A stretch of DNA of 64,000 bases from NCBI RefSeq assembly GCF_000177375.1, contig NZ_ADFR01000016.1, forward strand, positions 62,001 to 126,000, read 5' to 3'. A model generated the notes under the pieces. That model made no database searches. It had not been told where the DNA came from and saw only the letters and a program-made list of their open reading frames with translations. Position numbers and translations under genes: made by a program. This document shows positions 62,662 to 64,000 of this stretch, one piece after another. Each line of letters begins with the position of its first letter. Position 1 is the first letter of the stretch. The DNA comes from Bulleidia extructa W1219. Its GTDB lineage: Bacteria; Bacillota_I; Bacilli_A; Erysipelotrichales; Erysipelotrichaceae.

Positions 62662-63396
62662 TTACATAAATAAATGTTCATAAAAATCAAAGGACTTTAA
62701 AGACAAACCGGCATGTTGTCTAAACAGATCCAAAGCAAAATGAATCTCTTGATGACCAAAATCAATCTTATTTTTCAATAAATCATAATGTTCTAATCGA
62801 GCCTTAAAAGCCATCCGTAATGTTTTTAACTGATTGACTTTCATCATCGGATTTCTCAACTCTTGAGCATGATCAGCACAAAGAAATCCTCCCTCTTTCG
62901 AACTAAAAGATACCACTTCTTGCTTACCACAATGAACACAAGCATCCATGTTCGGTTCAAAACCAAATTCTTGTAATAAAGTACTTAAACTTAATACAAA
63001 AATCATGTTCGCTTTCTCATTACTTTCCCATAAATCAAAGCTTTTTTCTATCAATATATAAAGATTAGAAGTATCTTCATTTAAAACAACCAATCGATCC
63101 ACAATATCAACCAATACACTGGCCATAGATGAAATCTGTAGATCACTATACACATGACGATAAAAGCATAAAGGCTTCGCTCTTTTTAATACCTGAAGTT
63201 CTTTCCCTTCCCGATGGTCATATTCCACTTCCACTTTTGTGAACAGTTGTAAAGCTGCCGCATTCTTAGAATTGATGTTTCGGATTCCCTTTGCTATAAA
63301 ACTAATTTTCCCTTCTTTTGTCAGAAGAGAAACAATGACCGCTTTCTCTTGATAAGGGACTTCTTTTAAAACAAAACCAACTGTCTGATCATTCAT
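62662..63396 (-). CDS. recO: DNA repair protein RecO
   Basis: 244 aa. An N-terminal OB fold (TVGFVLKEVPYQEKAVIVSLLTKEGK, SFIAKGIRN) is followed by a helical domain with a Zn-binding region (CVHCGK, then CADH). It helps RecF/RecR load RecA. ATG 63396 overlaps the era stop by 8 nt, with GGGG as a weak ribosome site. era-recO-glyQS-dnaG-rpoD is a common order. Confidence 0.92.
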   Translation of the reverse strand: MNDQTVGFVLKEVPYQEKAVIVSLLTKEGKISFIAKGIRNINSKNAAALQLFTKVEVEYDHREGKELQVLKRAKPLCFYRHVYSDLQISSMASVLVDIVDRLVVLNEDTSNLYILIEKSFDLWESNEKANMIFVLSLSTLLQEFGFEPNMDACVHCGKQEVVSFSSKEGGFLCADHAQELRNPMMKVNQLKTLRMAFKARLEHYDLLKNKIDFGHQEIHFALDLFRQHAGLSLKSFDFYEHLFM

Positions 63397-64000
63397 CACG
63401 ATTCGCCCCGGCATAACCCATTTGAGAAATACGTGCATCCTTAGAACGCCATTCCTCTTCCACTCGAACAAACAATTCCAAAAACACTCTTTTACCTAAT
63501 AAAATTTCCATATCCTCTCGAGCCAAAGACCCAATTTTCTTTAACATGGATCCCTCTTTACCAATTAAAATCGGTTTTTGTGACGGCCGATCCACCAAAA
63601 TAGTTGCCTGAATATAACAGGCATTCTTTTTGACTTCCCGATTTTCGATGTATACAGCACAAGCGTGAGGAACTTCATCTTCTGTTTTGCGAAGAATCTT
63701 TTCTCGAATCATTTCCGCTAAGCGAAAATCCAAAGCATTATCACTAATGAGATCACAAGGATATAAATAACCTCCTTCTGGCAAATAGTTCAAAGTAGTC
63801 TTAATCAAATCCTCTAATTTTAAATGGAACTTAGCCGATAAGGGAAAATACTCCGCAAACGGATACCGTTTTGCCCACTCTTCTAATAGAGCGATCACTT
63901 TCTTTTTGGACAACCGATCCACTTTATTCAAAATTAAAAAGACCGGTTTTTTTAAATTTGAAATATGTTCTAAAACAAAAGCATCTCCTTTTGCGAAAGG
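63389..64000 (-). CDS. era: GTPase Era, 5' part cut by the window edge
   Basis: At least 203 aa; the start is beyond 64000. The frame is open to the edge (PFAKGDAFVLEHISNLKKPVFL) and includes the G4 motif NKVD, the G5 SAK, and the C-terminal KH domain with IGKEGSMLKKIG. Era assists 30S maturation by binding the 3' end of 16S rRNA. The 5' loss is only due to the window. Confidence 0.93.
   Translation of the reverse strand, partial: PFAKGDAFVLEHISNLKKPVFLILNKVDRLSKKKVIALLEEWAKRYPFAEYFPLSAKFHLKLEDLIKTTLNYLPEGGYLYPCDLISDNALDFRLAEMIREKILRKTEDEVPHACAVYIENREVKKNACYIQATILVDRPSQKPILIGKEGSMLKKIGSLAREDMEILLGKRVFLELFVRVEEEWRSKDARISQMGYAGANRDE

Noticed and set aside
63932-64000. Apparent truncation of era
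   Set aside because: The frame remains open to the window end, so only the window border cuts it.
1-64000. CRISPR arrays, IS elements, prophage, rRNA and tRNA genes
   Set aside because: No spaced direct repeats, transposase or integrase motifs, or cloverleaf sequences with CCA ends were seen by eye; a tRNA or repeat scan could still find small ones.

Overview
The window looks like chromosome from a low-GC, Gram-positive, single-membrane bacterium (Bacillota). The evidence is a tyrosyl T-box leader, an FMN riboswitch in front of ribU, a CcpA-type regulator, a complete comG pseudopilus operon, a class A PBP, lipoproteins, dlt-like genes, a short RpoD and a GlyQS-type glycyl-tRNA synthetase. 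Codon use, gene order and the unusual EF-P loop fit a member of the Erysipelotrichia, but that placement is inference. No rRNA, tRNA, CRISPR array, transposase or phage gene was seen.

Layout. Positions 1-10.3 kb are accessory: a metallophosphoesterase with damaged metal-binding motifs, a CydDC-like heterodimeric ABC exporter, and a patchwork of two paralogous ABC ATPases, one permease, small membrane proteins and two paralogous 'RMRE' proteins of unknown function. Positions 10.3-17.5 kb hold a membrane-anchored unknown, trmN6, dnaE and a class A PBP. Positions 17.5-23.2 kb hold the most interesting locus: acpS, then an operon of SGNH-like protein, MBOAT acyltransferase, DltA-like adenylating enzyme, type III PLP decarboxylase and acyl carrier protein. 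It resembles a dlt/alginate-acetylation machine with an amino-acid decarboxylase built in. Positions 23.2-28.5 kb carry gpsA, der, cmk, a tail-anchored unknown, ribU and efp. Positions 28.5-32.7 kb carry comGG to comGA, a glyoxalase II-like gene and rpmG. Positions 32.8-42.4 kb carry ispG, a DEAD-box helicase, ispH, rsuA, a flippase, tyrS and ccpA. Positions 42.4-52.5 kb carry helical and disordered proteins of unknown role, two lipoproteins, trmB, pnp, a large FtsX-type ABC system and rpsO. Positions 52.6-64 kb carry hemW, lepA, fmt, rpsT, a frameshifted small gene, trmK, rpoD, dnaG, glyQS, recO and era (cut by the window edge).

How it works together. Most of the right half is housekeeping: the translation, replication-initiation and isoprenoid sets are arranged in tight, overlapping transcription units separated by clear hairpin-plus-U-tract terminators. 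Two themes cross the window. First, at least six genes, and possibly eight, have a sigma-A type -10 box 6-8 nt before the start codon and no Shine-Dalgarno sequence, which predicts leaderless mRNAs; most other genes have good AGGAG sites. Second, two genes (tyrS 3' end and the 57.0-57.3 kb small gene) each lose frame by one base in a poly-A tract; these are either sequencing errors, slippage sites or true mutations.

All functions are read from the sequence and from knowledge of families; no database search was run.
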